In this document: positions 20,718-28,933 of the stretch, in pieces
Numbering within the stretch: position 1 is the first letter of the stretch
Layout of the letters: each line of letters begins with the position of its first letter
From: Stentor coeruleus
Taxonomy: Eukaryota > Ciliophora > Heterotrichea > Heterotrichida > Stentoridae
DNA: 42,183 nt
Direction: 5' to 3'
Assembly (NCBI GenBank): GCA_001970955.1
Contig: MPUH01000639.1
Location: 1 to 42,183, forward strand
Notes under the pieces: model-generated
What the model saw: only the letters and a program-made list of their open reading frames with translations
Told to the model about the DNA's origin: nothing
Database searches by the model: none
Position numbers and translations under genes: made by a program

Positions 20718-21227
20718 ATGTCCAGCATTGAATGTTCTATCATTATAGAAGTTGGGCAATACACTAATGATTTTATTGAAGACTTAGAATCTATGTCAAC
20801 TTCATTAACCTCTTGTTCTCAAGAAGTTTTTATATTGACAAGAAATGAAGATAAGTTATATGAAATCCCAGCTTCAACAATAGAAATTATTCATCAAAAC
20901 AACAAATAGTATATCTTATACAGTATTGTTAAACATAAAGGACGATTACAAAAAAGGGATGGGGCAATTCAAGCTCGAAGTATATGTATAAGTATTGCAA
21001 TTGATAGGCCTGTGAGCTTTTTTTTAGCTTGTGGATATGAAGTTAGTGAACCAAAGAAAAGAGATGTCACGCTTGGAACAAGTGATAATATTTCAATATG
21101 TTGGTATGAAGATCAAGTACTTTATGTTGAGGCTAGTATAGTTTGTCAACAGTCTGAGGTTGATGATGCTATTGAAAAACTAAAAGATTTAGATAAAGAT
21201 ATAAAGAAATTATTAGTTATTGATTAG
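20718..21227 (+). CDS. Med18-like small protein (Mediator head candidate)
   Basis: Two exons, 20718-20908 and 20924-21227, joined by removing a 15-nt intron (20909-20923, GTATATCTTATACAG). Together they give 495 nt, 164 residues, starting at the ATG at 20718. Without splicing the first exon ends at a TAG created at the junction. The order of blocks resembles Mediator subunit 18: an N-terminal FIEDLESMSTS / EVFILTR part, then KGRLQKRDGAIQARSICISI, SFFLACGYEVSEPKKRD and a C-terminal LYVEASIV...IEKLKDLDKDIKKL helix. Length is a little under the usual 200 or so. Med18 pairs with Med20 in the Mediator head and contacts RNA polymerase II in the nucleus. The gene structure is confident; the family call is by eye and tentative. 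Confidence 0.75.
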
Positions 21228-21683
21228 TAAAATATTAGTAAATGTATTTAATATGAGTTATTGTGTTTTGTGAAAGATCGTGAGGTATAATTTTAAATTT
21301 TGTATTAATCGGATTTTATTAAGAGTTTAATTCCCTTTGATTAAAAATTCTTTGTTTTAATTAATAGTTGTATTCAGAATACAATTTTAATCTATTTGAT
21401 GAATAAGTATAGTTAAAATCAATATCAGTTACTTTCTTATGCTTTTTTCAATATAATTGAAACTTATGATTTAATAAGTAAAAGTAATACTTATAATATC
21501 AGCTGATTATTTTATGGTTATAATTTAAAATTTTTGTATAATATTTTAGTTCTGTAAAAATTTTATAAGTTTCTTTATGCATTTTTTACAATAGATTCCT
21601 ATTCAAGGCTAAATCATAAACCTTTTCCTAAACATTTTACCAAAACTACTAAATATTATAAATTTCCCAGTAATAAATCTTTA
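21228..21683. other. convergent spacer
   Basis: No gene is seen between the 3' ends of the Med18-like and RecQ genes. The left side contains more G, and the right side (21590-21680) is C-containing and G-poor, as expected for two downstream flanks facing each other. Confidence 0.5.
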
Positions 21684-24464
21684 CTAATTTAACTTGACTT
21701 TTTTAATATCTACAGGTGATAATTGGCGTTTTTTACAAGTTTCACTTTGCAATCCTTCTGTGCATAAATCAATATCAAAAGAACTTACTTCTTTAATCTT
21801 GTTGATACTTTTAAAATATTGGATTTCATTAATAAAATCTTTGTGTACAGCCGCCGAAGATGGAAGATACTCACAAAGTCTCTTAAGACAAGTTTCTGAC
21901 AATATTTTCTCAGGGTCTGTTTTTTGAGTTCTTGCAATCTTAGACCTAACCAAGTTTAACCTTGAATAAATTTCTTCATACAACTCTTCAGTCCCAGATT
22001 TTCCATATTTCGATGAGTTTTCAATAAGCGGGTCACTCAACTTTTTATCATCTTCACAATCATTTTTCTTTGTTTCATTAGGTGTTTTATATATTTTTTC
22101 TTTAACATAAGTATTATAATCATACACAGAATAAGGATTTTTTACTTGGTTATCAACTTTTTCTTCATCTAAATTATTTATATCATGTGTATTGTCTATA
22201 TAATTATCTTGATACTTGGTTTTATCTACAACTTTATACTCACTAGACATAATCCCATCTAATGGTAAATCATCAAAATCTATATTATTCATGCCGATAT
22301 CCGGGAACATTTCATCGAAATTGTATGAAAACTTAAATTTCGACTGATTTTCCGCAGCTCCCAACTCTTCATTATTTTTTTTTTTCTTTGGTGCTTCAAC
22401 TGTTATTATTACCTTTAATGACCCATTGAGTATTTTCGAACTATTCGGCCCTAGTTCAATTTTCTGCATATACCCTTTATAAAATTTAACTGACTTTTCT
22501 CTCAACCCATCCAAACCAACCATTTTCCTAATCACTTTTTCTATATTATCACAATCTTCACTCTTAAAAACCCCAAAACCATCCAAACCACTCCAGTCTT
22601 TTTTACCAGGATTCCTCCCTTTTAAAAATGATGCCAATTGCAACATTGTATTCATCATCCCTCTATCTCCTTTTAACACCTCAACAACTTTTATCGCAAT
22701 AAAACTCAAATCTTTTTCTTCGCCTATTTTCCCTCTAATACAATTATCACAGCTTTTTTTACAGTTTTCAGCAAAGAATTCTTCACCAAAATACTTAAGT
22801 TGTTGAAGCCTTCGACATGTAAAAATATTTTCACAATAATCAATCATAGAATTTAATTCATGAAAAACTATACCTTGACCTGAATCATCTTCAGCATTTT
22901 TGCCAATGATATAATCGATTTTATATTTATCTGAATATTGATAATATATAACACATAAGGATTTTTGACCATCTCTACCTGCTCTTCCTGATTCTTGATA
23001 ATAATTTTCTAAGCTTTTTGGTAATGAATAATGTATAACATATCTTACAGCTTGTTTATCTATACCCATACCAAAAGCTACAGTTGCAACAAGAACTTTG
23101 ATTTGCCCAGTCATCCATAGGTTTTGCACAAGAGTCTTGTGCGATGCTGGGACTTCAGAATGGAAAAAATCAGCTTTGATGCCTTTTTTTTTCAGTTTTT
23201 CTGCAATTTTTTGACAATCTTTTTTCGTTGTGCAGTAGATCAGCCCAGATTCGTTTGTGTATTTGTTTTTTATCAGTTTAAAAATGTCGTCTATTGTGCT
23301 TTTTGTTTTAGGCCTGACTTCATAGATTAGATTTGGCCTATTAAAACTTGACTGAAAAATCAAAGGTTCACGCATTTTCATCACATGGACAACATCTTCT
23401 TTAACTTTTTGTGTTGCTGTACCAGTTAAAGCTAATATTGGGATAGTCGGGAAATTATCCCTAAATTTACTTAGTTTTAGATAGTCTTTACGAAAATCTC
23501 TACCCCATTGGCTTACACAATGCGCTTCGTCAATGACAAAGCGGGCAAGTCTATTACGTTCTTCAAGTTTTTTTAGGAAATAATTGAGTTTTTCGCTTTG
23601 TGAGAGTTTTTCTGGGGTTATGAAAAGAATTTTTATTGAATGATTTGTTATTATGTTGTCGTATACAGTTGTCTGCTCATCAGCGGTTTGACTTGAGTTC
23701 ATTTCCCTAGCTTCGATTTTTAATTCTTTAAGTCTTTGCATTTGATCGTATATTAAAGATAAAAGAGGCATTATGATTATACTTATACCTTGAGAAAGAA
23801 CGGCTGGAAGCTGGAATGTTAAGCTTTTACCCCCACCTGTAGGCATTATAACAAAAACATCTTTTTGTGAAAGTACAGCATTGATAATTTCTCGTTGATA
23901 AGGTCTAAACTCTGAGTTTCCAAAGAGTTCTTTGTTGATTGCATTGATTTTTTCATCCCATTCAAAACCTTTGCTATATAAATTCCCTGGGTTTATTAGA
24001 GAACTTTTTATTGGAGATGTAAAACTATGAGAAACCATGCTTGGCAATGTTTTAGACGATGAATTTTCAGGGTTTTCTTTATTTGTAAAGCTTTGGGGGT
24101 TAGCATTTTTTGATAAGATTTGGTTTTTCCCGGGGTTTTTAAAATCTTCAGGGATGTCGTAAACTGAATAGTTTGGATAGTCAAAAGATATTGGATTTGT
24201 TGTATTTGATGTGTTTATTGGATATGAAAAAGTGTTTATTGATGCTTGGAATGTATTTGAATGGATTATAGGCTTAGGGTCTTCAGGGATGCTGATTTGT
24301 TTTTTGTTTTTTATTGTTATTGCTTTTTTTTTATCCTTTGCAGCTTCTATTGATGAGGGTATATTTTCTAGTTCGATACAGATTGATTGAGGCTGTTTGA
24401 CACCTTGTTTTGATATTGTATATAGGTTTAGTTTAGCTAATAAAGCAGCGTGATTGTTTTCCAT
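21684..24464 (-). CDS. RecQ-family DNA helicase
   Basis: A 926-residue ATP-dependent 3'-5' DNA helicase of the RecQ/BLM/Sgs1 group, acting in recombination and replication repair. Residues 1-165 are low-complexity. Motif 0 is FGNSEFRPYQREI (181-193), Walker A MPTGGGKS (207-214), then the DEAH box with RecQ loop IDEAHCVSQWGRDFRKDY, motif III LALTGTAT, motif V VATVAFGMGID and motif VI YYQESGRAGRDG. The RecQ zinc-binding domain follows (CRRLQQLKYFGEEFF then CKKSCDNC), and a winged-helix-like region with LASFLKGRNPGKKDWSGLDG. The last 200 residues are acidic and Asn-rich without an HRDC domain I can recognise. Start ATG at 24464, stop TAG; no intron. Whether it is the BLM or RECQL1 orthologue needs a tree. 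Confidence 0.95.
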   Translation of the reverse strand: MENNHAALLAKLNLYTISKQGVKQPQSICIELENIPSSIEAAKDKKKAITIKNKKQISIPEDPKPIIHSNTFQASINTFSYPINTSNTTNPISFDYPNYSVYDIPEDFKNPGKNQILSKNANPQSFTNKENPENSSSKTLPSMVSHSFTSPIKSSLINPGNLYSKGFEWDEKINAINKELFGNSEFRPYQREIINAVLSQKDVFVIMPTGGGKSLTFQLPAVLSQGISIIIMPLLSLIYDQMQRLKELKIEAREMNSSQTADEQTTVYDNIITNHSIKILFITPEKLSQSEKLNYFLKKLEERNRLARFVIDEAHCVSQWGRDFRKDYLKLSKFRDNFPTIPILALTGTATQKVKEDVVHVMKMREPLIFQSSFNRPNLIYEVRPKTKSTIDDIFKLIKNKYTNESGLIYCTTKKDCQKIAEKLKKKGIKADFFHSEVPASHKTLVQNLWMTGQIKVLVATVAFGMGIDKQAVRYVIHYSLPKSLENYYQESGRAGRDGQKSLCVIYYQYSDKYKIDYIIGKNAEDDSGQGIVFHELNSMIDYCENIFTCRRLQQLKYFGEEFFAENCKKSCDNCIRGKIGEEKDLSFIAIKVVEVLKGDRGMMNTMLQLASFLKGRNPGKKDWSGLDGFGVFKSEDCDNIEKVIRKMVGLDGLREKSVKFYKGYMQKIELGPNSSKILNGSLKVIITVEAPKKKKNNEELGAAENQSKFKFSYNFDEMFPDIGMNNIDFDDLPLDGIMSSEYKVVDKTKYQDNYIDNTHDINNLDEEKVDNQVKNPYSVYDYNTYVKEKIYKTPNETKKNDCEDDKKLSDPLIENSSKYGKSGTEELYEEIYSRLNLVRSKIARTQKTDPEKILSETCLKRLCEYLPSSAAVHKDFINEIQYFKSINKIKEVSSFDIDLCTEGLQSETCKKRQLSPVDIKKVKLN

Positions 24465-24494
24465 TATTATATAGAAGCAGATAAGAAGTTTTGC

Positions 24495-24638
24495 TTGGTA
24501 TGTTTTTTTTTTAATATTAAATGATGATTATGTTCGAAAATTGTGAGGATTTTTATTGAAATAAACNTTTGGTATTTTTTTTTTAATATTAAATGATGAT
24601 TATGTTCGAAAATTGTGAGGATTTTTATTGAAATAAAC
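24495..24638. other. single-N contig join with about 70-nt duplicated ends
   Basis: About 24495-24566 and 24569-24638 are near-identical around N at 24567, differing in the length of a T-run. This is an unmerged overlap in the leader of the RecQ gene, so the real spacer to the lipin gene is about 70 nt shorter. Confidence 0.9.
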
Positions 24639-24706
24639 TCTTATAAACATCTAAGCATGTACCTTATAAAATCAAAATCATTTCAATCTTATCTCATTTA
24701 ATAACC

Positions 24707-25792
24707 CTAACTAATTAAAATATAATCATCGATTTCTGGGAATTTCACATCAAGGTCTTCAATAATTTCATCAAAATTCCTAATCGCACTGAAAAACTCT
24801 TCATTTTTTTTATTTTTCTCAAAAATAAACACTTTATCCTTCGGCATTCCAACTTGCGTATAAGCAATGGCATCAGATTTTTTATTCCCAAATCCAGCAA
24901 TAAACGGGTATTCATCCTCTGGAATCAGCCTCATTATTTCTTCAAGAGCCTGAGTTTTAAAAGTATGTGACGTGCTAAGAATTTCCCTTTTAAAAGATGT
25001 AAAAAGCCCATTAGGACTGAGTATTGTTGGTCCATCAGGCAAATGCTCTCCATCTTGTTCTGCCCAAGCAAGATATCCTCTTGTATAATCAATTTGGTCT
25101 AAAGGTCTTGCTGACAAGTATATTATCTGGTAACCTCTTTTACGCATTTTCTTATATAAGCCGACTACTCCTTCTCGTTTCCAGTCTTTGCCTATTATAT
25201 AATACAAATGACCAAGTATATCAGACTTAGTCACTGTCCCATCAATATCACTTATAATCATTTTACTTCGATAATCCCATAAGTAAATTTTGGCACTTAG
25301 TAATACTTGCTCGTTTGTCCTTACAGAATAATGGATTATATTCACTCCCATATTAAGATTCAAAAGTTTTATTTCATCGGAGTTCAAAGTCATATCGTCA
25401 TTAGTCACTTCATTTACTGGGATATCTTTGTCTGGGTTATCAAATATTTTTGGAAGTTTTCCAGGGACGCTAAGACTGTTTAAAGTTTCTGGGGCTGATA
25501 CAAATGACTTGGATATCAGCAACTGTTTGTTTGAATCACGTAAAAAATACCCTTTACCTGAATTAGAAAGTTTCATGAGGATGCCAGTTCGAGTTCCATT
25601 GACTATCAGATCAATTTTTTTTTCCCTGTAAAGCCCTAGCTTAAACCTACCAAATTTCAAATGAAAAGCTGTTGAGTTGAGCTCCTCATCTGGACCTTGG
25701 ATTACGATAACATCCATTGCCCCAGAGAATGAAGATCGTTTAGGGTTGAGAGCATCTGATAAGCCAGAAAAAAACTTGGTGAAAGATTGCAT
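24707..25792 (-). CDS. compact lipin (phosphatidate phosphatase, PAH1 type)
   Basis: Lipins dephosphorylate phosphatidic acid to diacylglycerol with Mg2+ at ER and nuclear membranes. The N-terminal lipin domain is clear at residues 13-80: ALNPKRSSFSGAMDVIVIQG, AFHLKFGRFKLGLYREKKID, LIVNG and GILMKL. The catalytic LNS2 HAD domain runs from about 165: SDIDGT with nucleophile Asp182 and Asp184, then DILGHLYYIIGKDW, YLSARPLDQIDYTRGYL, FIAGFGNKKSDAIAY and KVFIFE. Only about 85 residues separate the two domains, so the product (361 residues) is far smaller than animal or yeast lipins (about 850-900) and lacks the long regulated linker. Start ATG at 25792, stop TAA; no intron. The active-site DxDGT is intact. 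Confidence 0.95.
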   Translation of the reverse strand: MQSFTKFFSGLSDALNPKRSSFSGAMDVIVIQGPDEELNSTAFHLKFGRFKLGLYREKKIDLIVNGTRTGILMKLSNSGKGYFLRDSNKQLLISKSFVSAPETLNSLSVPGKLPKIFDNPDKDIPVNEVTNDDMTLNSDEIKLLNLNMGVNIIHYSVRTNEQVLLSAKIYLWDYRSKMIISDIDGTVTKSDILGHLYYIIGKDWKREGVVGLYKKMRKRGYQIIYLSARPLDQIDYTRGYLAWAEQDGEHLPDGPTILSPNGLFTSFKREILSTSHTFKTQALEEIMRLIPEDEYPFIAGFGNKKSDAIAYTQVGMPKDKVFIFEKNKKNEEFFSAIRNFDEIIEDLDVKFPEIDDYILIS

Positions 25793-26592
25793 AATATTAA
25801 TAATATATAGTGTGGCGGCAATTATAGAGAATTATTAAAATATAAAAGGCTTTTATGAATGAAGAGAGATCAGGATTAGGAGAAAGGGTTGATGAAAATT
25901 TGATTTTATTGAATGACTTTCAGAAGTAATAAATGGTGATAAGTATTGAATGTTAGTAAAATATAAGGCTTTTATTGCAAGAAGAACTTTGAGTTAAGGT
26001 TTTTTTATATAGATAGAATGGTTTATATTTGATTTTAGTAGAATTTTTTATGATAAATTAGTATGATTTTTTATAAGATATTTACTATGATGGTAATATC
26101 AATTGAATTTTGCTAAAATGTTTTTTGTAATTGATTGTTTCTTGTCTGAAATTTTTTATTTGCTTTCTAATTATTATTTTAATTAGTTTTTATCTTCTAT
26201 TTCAGTCTTGAAATGCTTTAGTATATAACACAAACATGCTATTTTTTCTATTTTGTACAGCATCATTCACGTTTAAATTGATATTATCTCCTCGTAGAAT
26301 TCCCAATTGCCAAGGCTCATGCAGATTTGTGCCATAAAGGTCATATCCACAGAACTTTTAAGTAAGCTTAGATAATAATGAGTAATCCCCTATGATACAT
26401 ATAAACTCGTATATATACATATATAAACCCATCCACTTTTCCATTAAAAAACTAGCACAAAAAATGATACCAGCATCAAAACTACAAAAAAATGCACTTT
26501 TTATCATAAAAAGCCTCTCCATCTAAATTAAAAAGCATTAATTATCACAATAAAGGATTGTATGCTCTAATCCAATCCTTGCTTTTCTCTAA
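25793..26592. other. spacer with a possible coding remnant
   Basis: 25800-26050 is G-rich on plus (upstream side of lipin) and 26370-26590 is C/A-rich (downstream side of the next gene). On the minus strand, 26357-26202 is open for 51 codons to a TGA and reads like protein (CGYDLYGTNLHEPWQLGILR, then MFVLYTKAFQD), with no ATG at its start and a TAA just before it. No 15-nt intron joins it to anything upstream. It is probably a gene fragment; no family recognised. Confidence 0.45.
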
Positions 26593-27423
26593 TTACACAA
26601 GCGTCCAAACCCTAAAAGCCATCCTCATCAACAAAAGCCTCTCACTCATCCTTTGACTTCTTCTAAAAATTTTTTCTAAACGTCTCTGAGCTACAATTTT
26701 TTCTGTGCTAACTTTTTTACAAGATTCTTGAAAATCATTAAAAGCTTTTCCAATACGCGACAACAATTGAACTTTATTTGGTGATGGAGAAGTACTACAA
26801 GTGCTTAAATGACCTTCTCTTCTTTCAGTTAAAGCTGAGTATTTAACTGTATCAATACGCGTTTTTAATGTTTTAAGTCCTGGTGATAACATGCTAATAA
26901 GCCCACTAACTTTGTTTACAGAAAGTTTTATAGGGGATTTTTTATTGGCCAAAGTTTTGTTTAAAGCTTTTTCGGAGGGAGGCTTGAAAAAACTTGACTG
27001 GACTTTGCTTTTTGGTGTTGATAAAGTTTTTTTAGATCGATGCTGGATGTTTTTAGATAAACTTCGTCCTTTGGATACTTGATTTTCTAGTATGGCTCCG
27101 TATCTTTTTTGTGAATTTTCTTTTATGTGAGTGATAAGCAGGCCATAGTCGTTTGAGGTGCTTTTATGGTGTTTAAAAGCTTGTTTGGCTAAGATTTTCA
27201 AAAAGGACTCGAATTGCAAAAATGTCATCCTTTCAGTCCCGTTGTCGCTGTAGGATAGCGCGACGAAAATTTTCCTTATTTCTTGAGAAGTCAGAAGGTC
27301 AGGGAAAATTTTTAAGGAACTGCAGATTTTGAGAGAGTCAGTGTAGGAGATTGTTCCTTTATGCTGGTGGACTTCAAAGATTTTTTGAAATTGGACGCGG
27401 TTTATATCAAACAAATTCGACAT
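26593..27423 (-). CDS. EF-hand-like / Sfi1-like small protein
   Basis: A 276-residue basic protein. Residues 1-85 form a helical domain of the EF-hand-like type seen in many ciliate axonemal and tubulin-associated (TPPP/p25-like) proteins: FDINRVQFQKIFEVHQHKG, LTSQEIRKIFVALSYSDNG, MTFLQFESFLKILAKQAF. The calcium-ligand residues of a canonical EF loop are not evident. 105-235 is Ser/Lys-rich and probably disordered. The last 35 residues (RLEKIFRRSQRMSERL then LLMRMAFRVWTLV) look like a single Sfi1-type centrin-binding motif with its LLxxxFxxW end. A role at basal bodies or contractile fibres is inference. Start ATG at 27423, stop TAA, no intron. Confidence 0.75.
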   Translation of the reverse strand: MSNLFDINRVQFQKIFEVHQHKGTISYTDSLKICSSLKIFPDLLTSQEIRKIFVALSYSDNGTERMTFLQFESFLKILAKQAFKHHKSTSNDYGLLITHIKENSQKRYGAILENQVSKGRSLSKNIQHRSKKTLSTPKSKVQSSFFKPPSEKALNKTLANKKSPIKLSVNKVSGLISMLSPGLKTLKTRIDTVKYSALTERREGHLSTCSTSPSPNKVQLLSRIGKAFNDFQESCKKVSTEKIVAQRRLEKIFRRSQRMSERLLLMRMAFRVWTLV

Positions 27424-27776
27424 TTAAATTATGAATAAGACTTTTAGAGGAGAATGGAGGGAGTTTAAATTGTTCTTATTTAAATTTCTATAGAAGAGTT
27501 AAATTTATCTTTTATAAAGAGATTTGACTTTAAAATATATTCCCTATAAAAATCAGTGTACATGATATGATTAATTATTTTATTTATAGAATCCATTTCG
27601 TCTTTAAATATTTTAACGCTATTTTCATGCTTTTGTAATATTTTTTTTTAAAACTTATTAGAGACATTGATAAAATATATATCGTTATCTTATAATAGCC
27701 TGATAAAATGCTGATTTATAAACATTTAACTATAAAATTTATTATCAATCAAAATCAGTAATACCAAAAGATTATA
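27424..27776. other. divergent spacer
   Basis: No gene is seen in this 353-nt stretch between two gene starts. The left 80 nt is G-rich on plus (upstream of the minus-strand gene), and the rest is AT-rich. A shared bidirectional promoter is possible but no element stands out. Confidence 0.4.
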
Positions 27777-28904
27777 ATGATATTATTGTGGATTTTTCAA
27801 TTGGCCTTAGCTGAAGAAGTCTGCCAAACTTACTCTTGTACATATGGGTACCTACAAAACCGGCAATGCTCATATTATTCCAATGGAGTATTTTACATCA
27901 AGCCTTGTGAGGATTCTTATTACTCTGTATGCCAGTTTGACTATGTTTCTCATAAAAACACAACATGTGAAGCTGCAGAAAAACAAGACCCATCCATAGA
28001 TGTCGGACAAAGGTGTTCTAAAAACGCCGAATGCAACGATTACGCAAATACCGGCTGCAAAGAAGGTGTCTGTAAAGGTATTTCCGTCTCAGACTACAGC
28101 GAAACTTGTAAAAGCAGTCATTACTGCCAGCCAGGGAGTTATTGCAAAAACAAATACTGCATCGAACAAATAGAATCAGGGAAATACGGATGCATAACCG
28201 ATTTCGACTGTAAAAACTCAGACGCTTGTGATGGGGGTTTTTGTACTCCATATCAATCCATTCCTTCAGGTGGTTCTATAAAATCCTGTTTTTATGGAGA
28301 AAATAACGTTTGTGAGTATCTAAAATGTTATACAGACTATTTTGGTCAAAGTTTTTGTAGTGGAAAAGACTATAGATCAAAATCAAGTCCAATAATTTGT
28401 CATACAGACGAAGACTGTATATCTAATATTAATGAATATTCAGGAAAAACATCAAATGCTAAATGTCGTTGTGGGTATAATACTGATGGGGTTAAATATT
28501 GTGATTTAGTTACTGGGGATGATTATTATGTGAAATATTTAACTGCACTTAAGGAATGGAGACAAAGTGATAGTATTTTAAATTGTAATACAATGANCCG
28601 TTGTGGGTATAATACTGATGGGGTTAAATATTGTGATTTAGTTACTGGGGATGATTATTATGTAAAATATTTAACTGCACTTAAGGAATGGAGACAAAGT
28701 GATAGTATTTTAAATTGTAATACAATGAATAGAAATAGTGAAGATTGTGCTAAGGACTGGTGGGATTATGAAAAAACAACTAAATTGTTGTATTATAAGA
28801 AAACAGTGGAATTATATCCAGAAATACAAGACACGGATTACTGTGTGGAAGAAACAATATTGAAGGAATATTTCGATTTACGTCATCGGTTTGAACACCT
28901 TTAG
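27777..28904 (+). CDS. secreted cysteine-rich protein
   Basis: The frame encodes 375 residues, but 28467-28596 and 28599-28728 are duplicated ends of a contig join (N at 28597). Removing 132 nt (44 codons, in frame) leaves a true length near 331. Residues 1-12 (MILLWIFQLALA) are a signal peptide with cleavage likely before EEVC. The rest carries many paired cysteines with spacing like Dickkopf/colipase-type modules: GQRCSKNAECNDYANTGCKE, CQPGSYCKNKYCIE, CITDFDCKNSDACDGGFC, then CHTDEDCISN and KCRCGYN. There is no membrane segment or GPI-type tail, and the C-terminus is charged. It is probably secreted or vesicular; function unknown. The start is the first ATG, and the stop is TAG. Confidence 0.85.
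   Translation: MILLWIFQLALAEEVCQTYSCTYGYLQNRQCSYYSNGVFYIKPCEDSYYSVCQFDYVSHKNTTCEAAEKQDPSIDVGQRCSKNAECNDYANTGCKEGVCKGISVSDYSETCKSSHYCQPGSYCKNKYCIEQIESGKYGCITDFDCKNSDACDGGFCTPYQSIPSGGSIKSCFYGENNVCEYLKCYTDYFGQSFCSGKDYRSKSSPIICHTDEDCISNINEYSGKTSNAKCRCGYNTDGVKYCDLVTGDDYYVKYLTALKEWRQSDSILNCNTMXRCGYNTDGVKYCDLVTGDDYYVKYLTALKEWRQSDSILNCNTMNRNSEDCAKDWWDYEKTTKLLYYKKTVELYPEIQDTDYCVEETILKEYFDLRHRFEHL
28467..28728. other. single-N contig join with 130-nt duplicated ends
   Basis: 28467-28596 and 28599-28728 are the same with one G/A difference, around N at 28597. It falls inside the Cys-rich gene and repeats 44 codons in frame, so it produces a false internal duplication in the translated protein. Confidence 0.95.
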
Positions 28905-28933
28905 ATAGATAAGTTTACTACAATATCTTACAA

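Noticed and set aside
7122-28728. Direct repeats around N bases as real tandem duplications or mobile-element target sites
   Set aside because: Each pair is separated by exactly one N (plus at most a base or two), the copies are near-identical, and they disrupt or inflate otherwise normal genes. Contig overlap is the simpler explanation.
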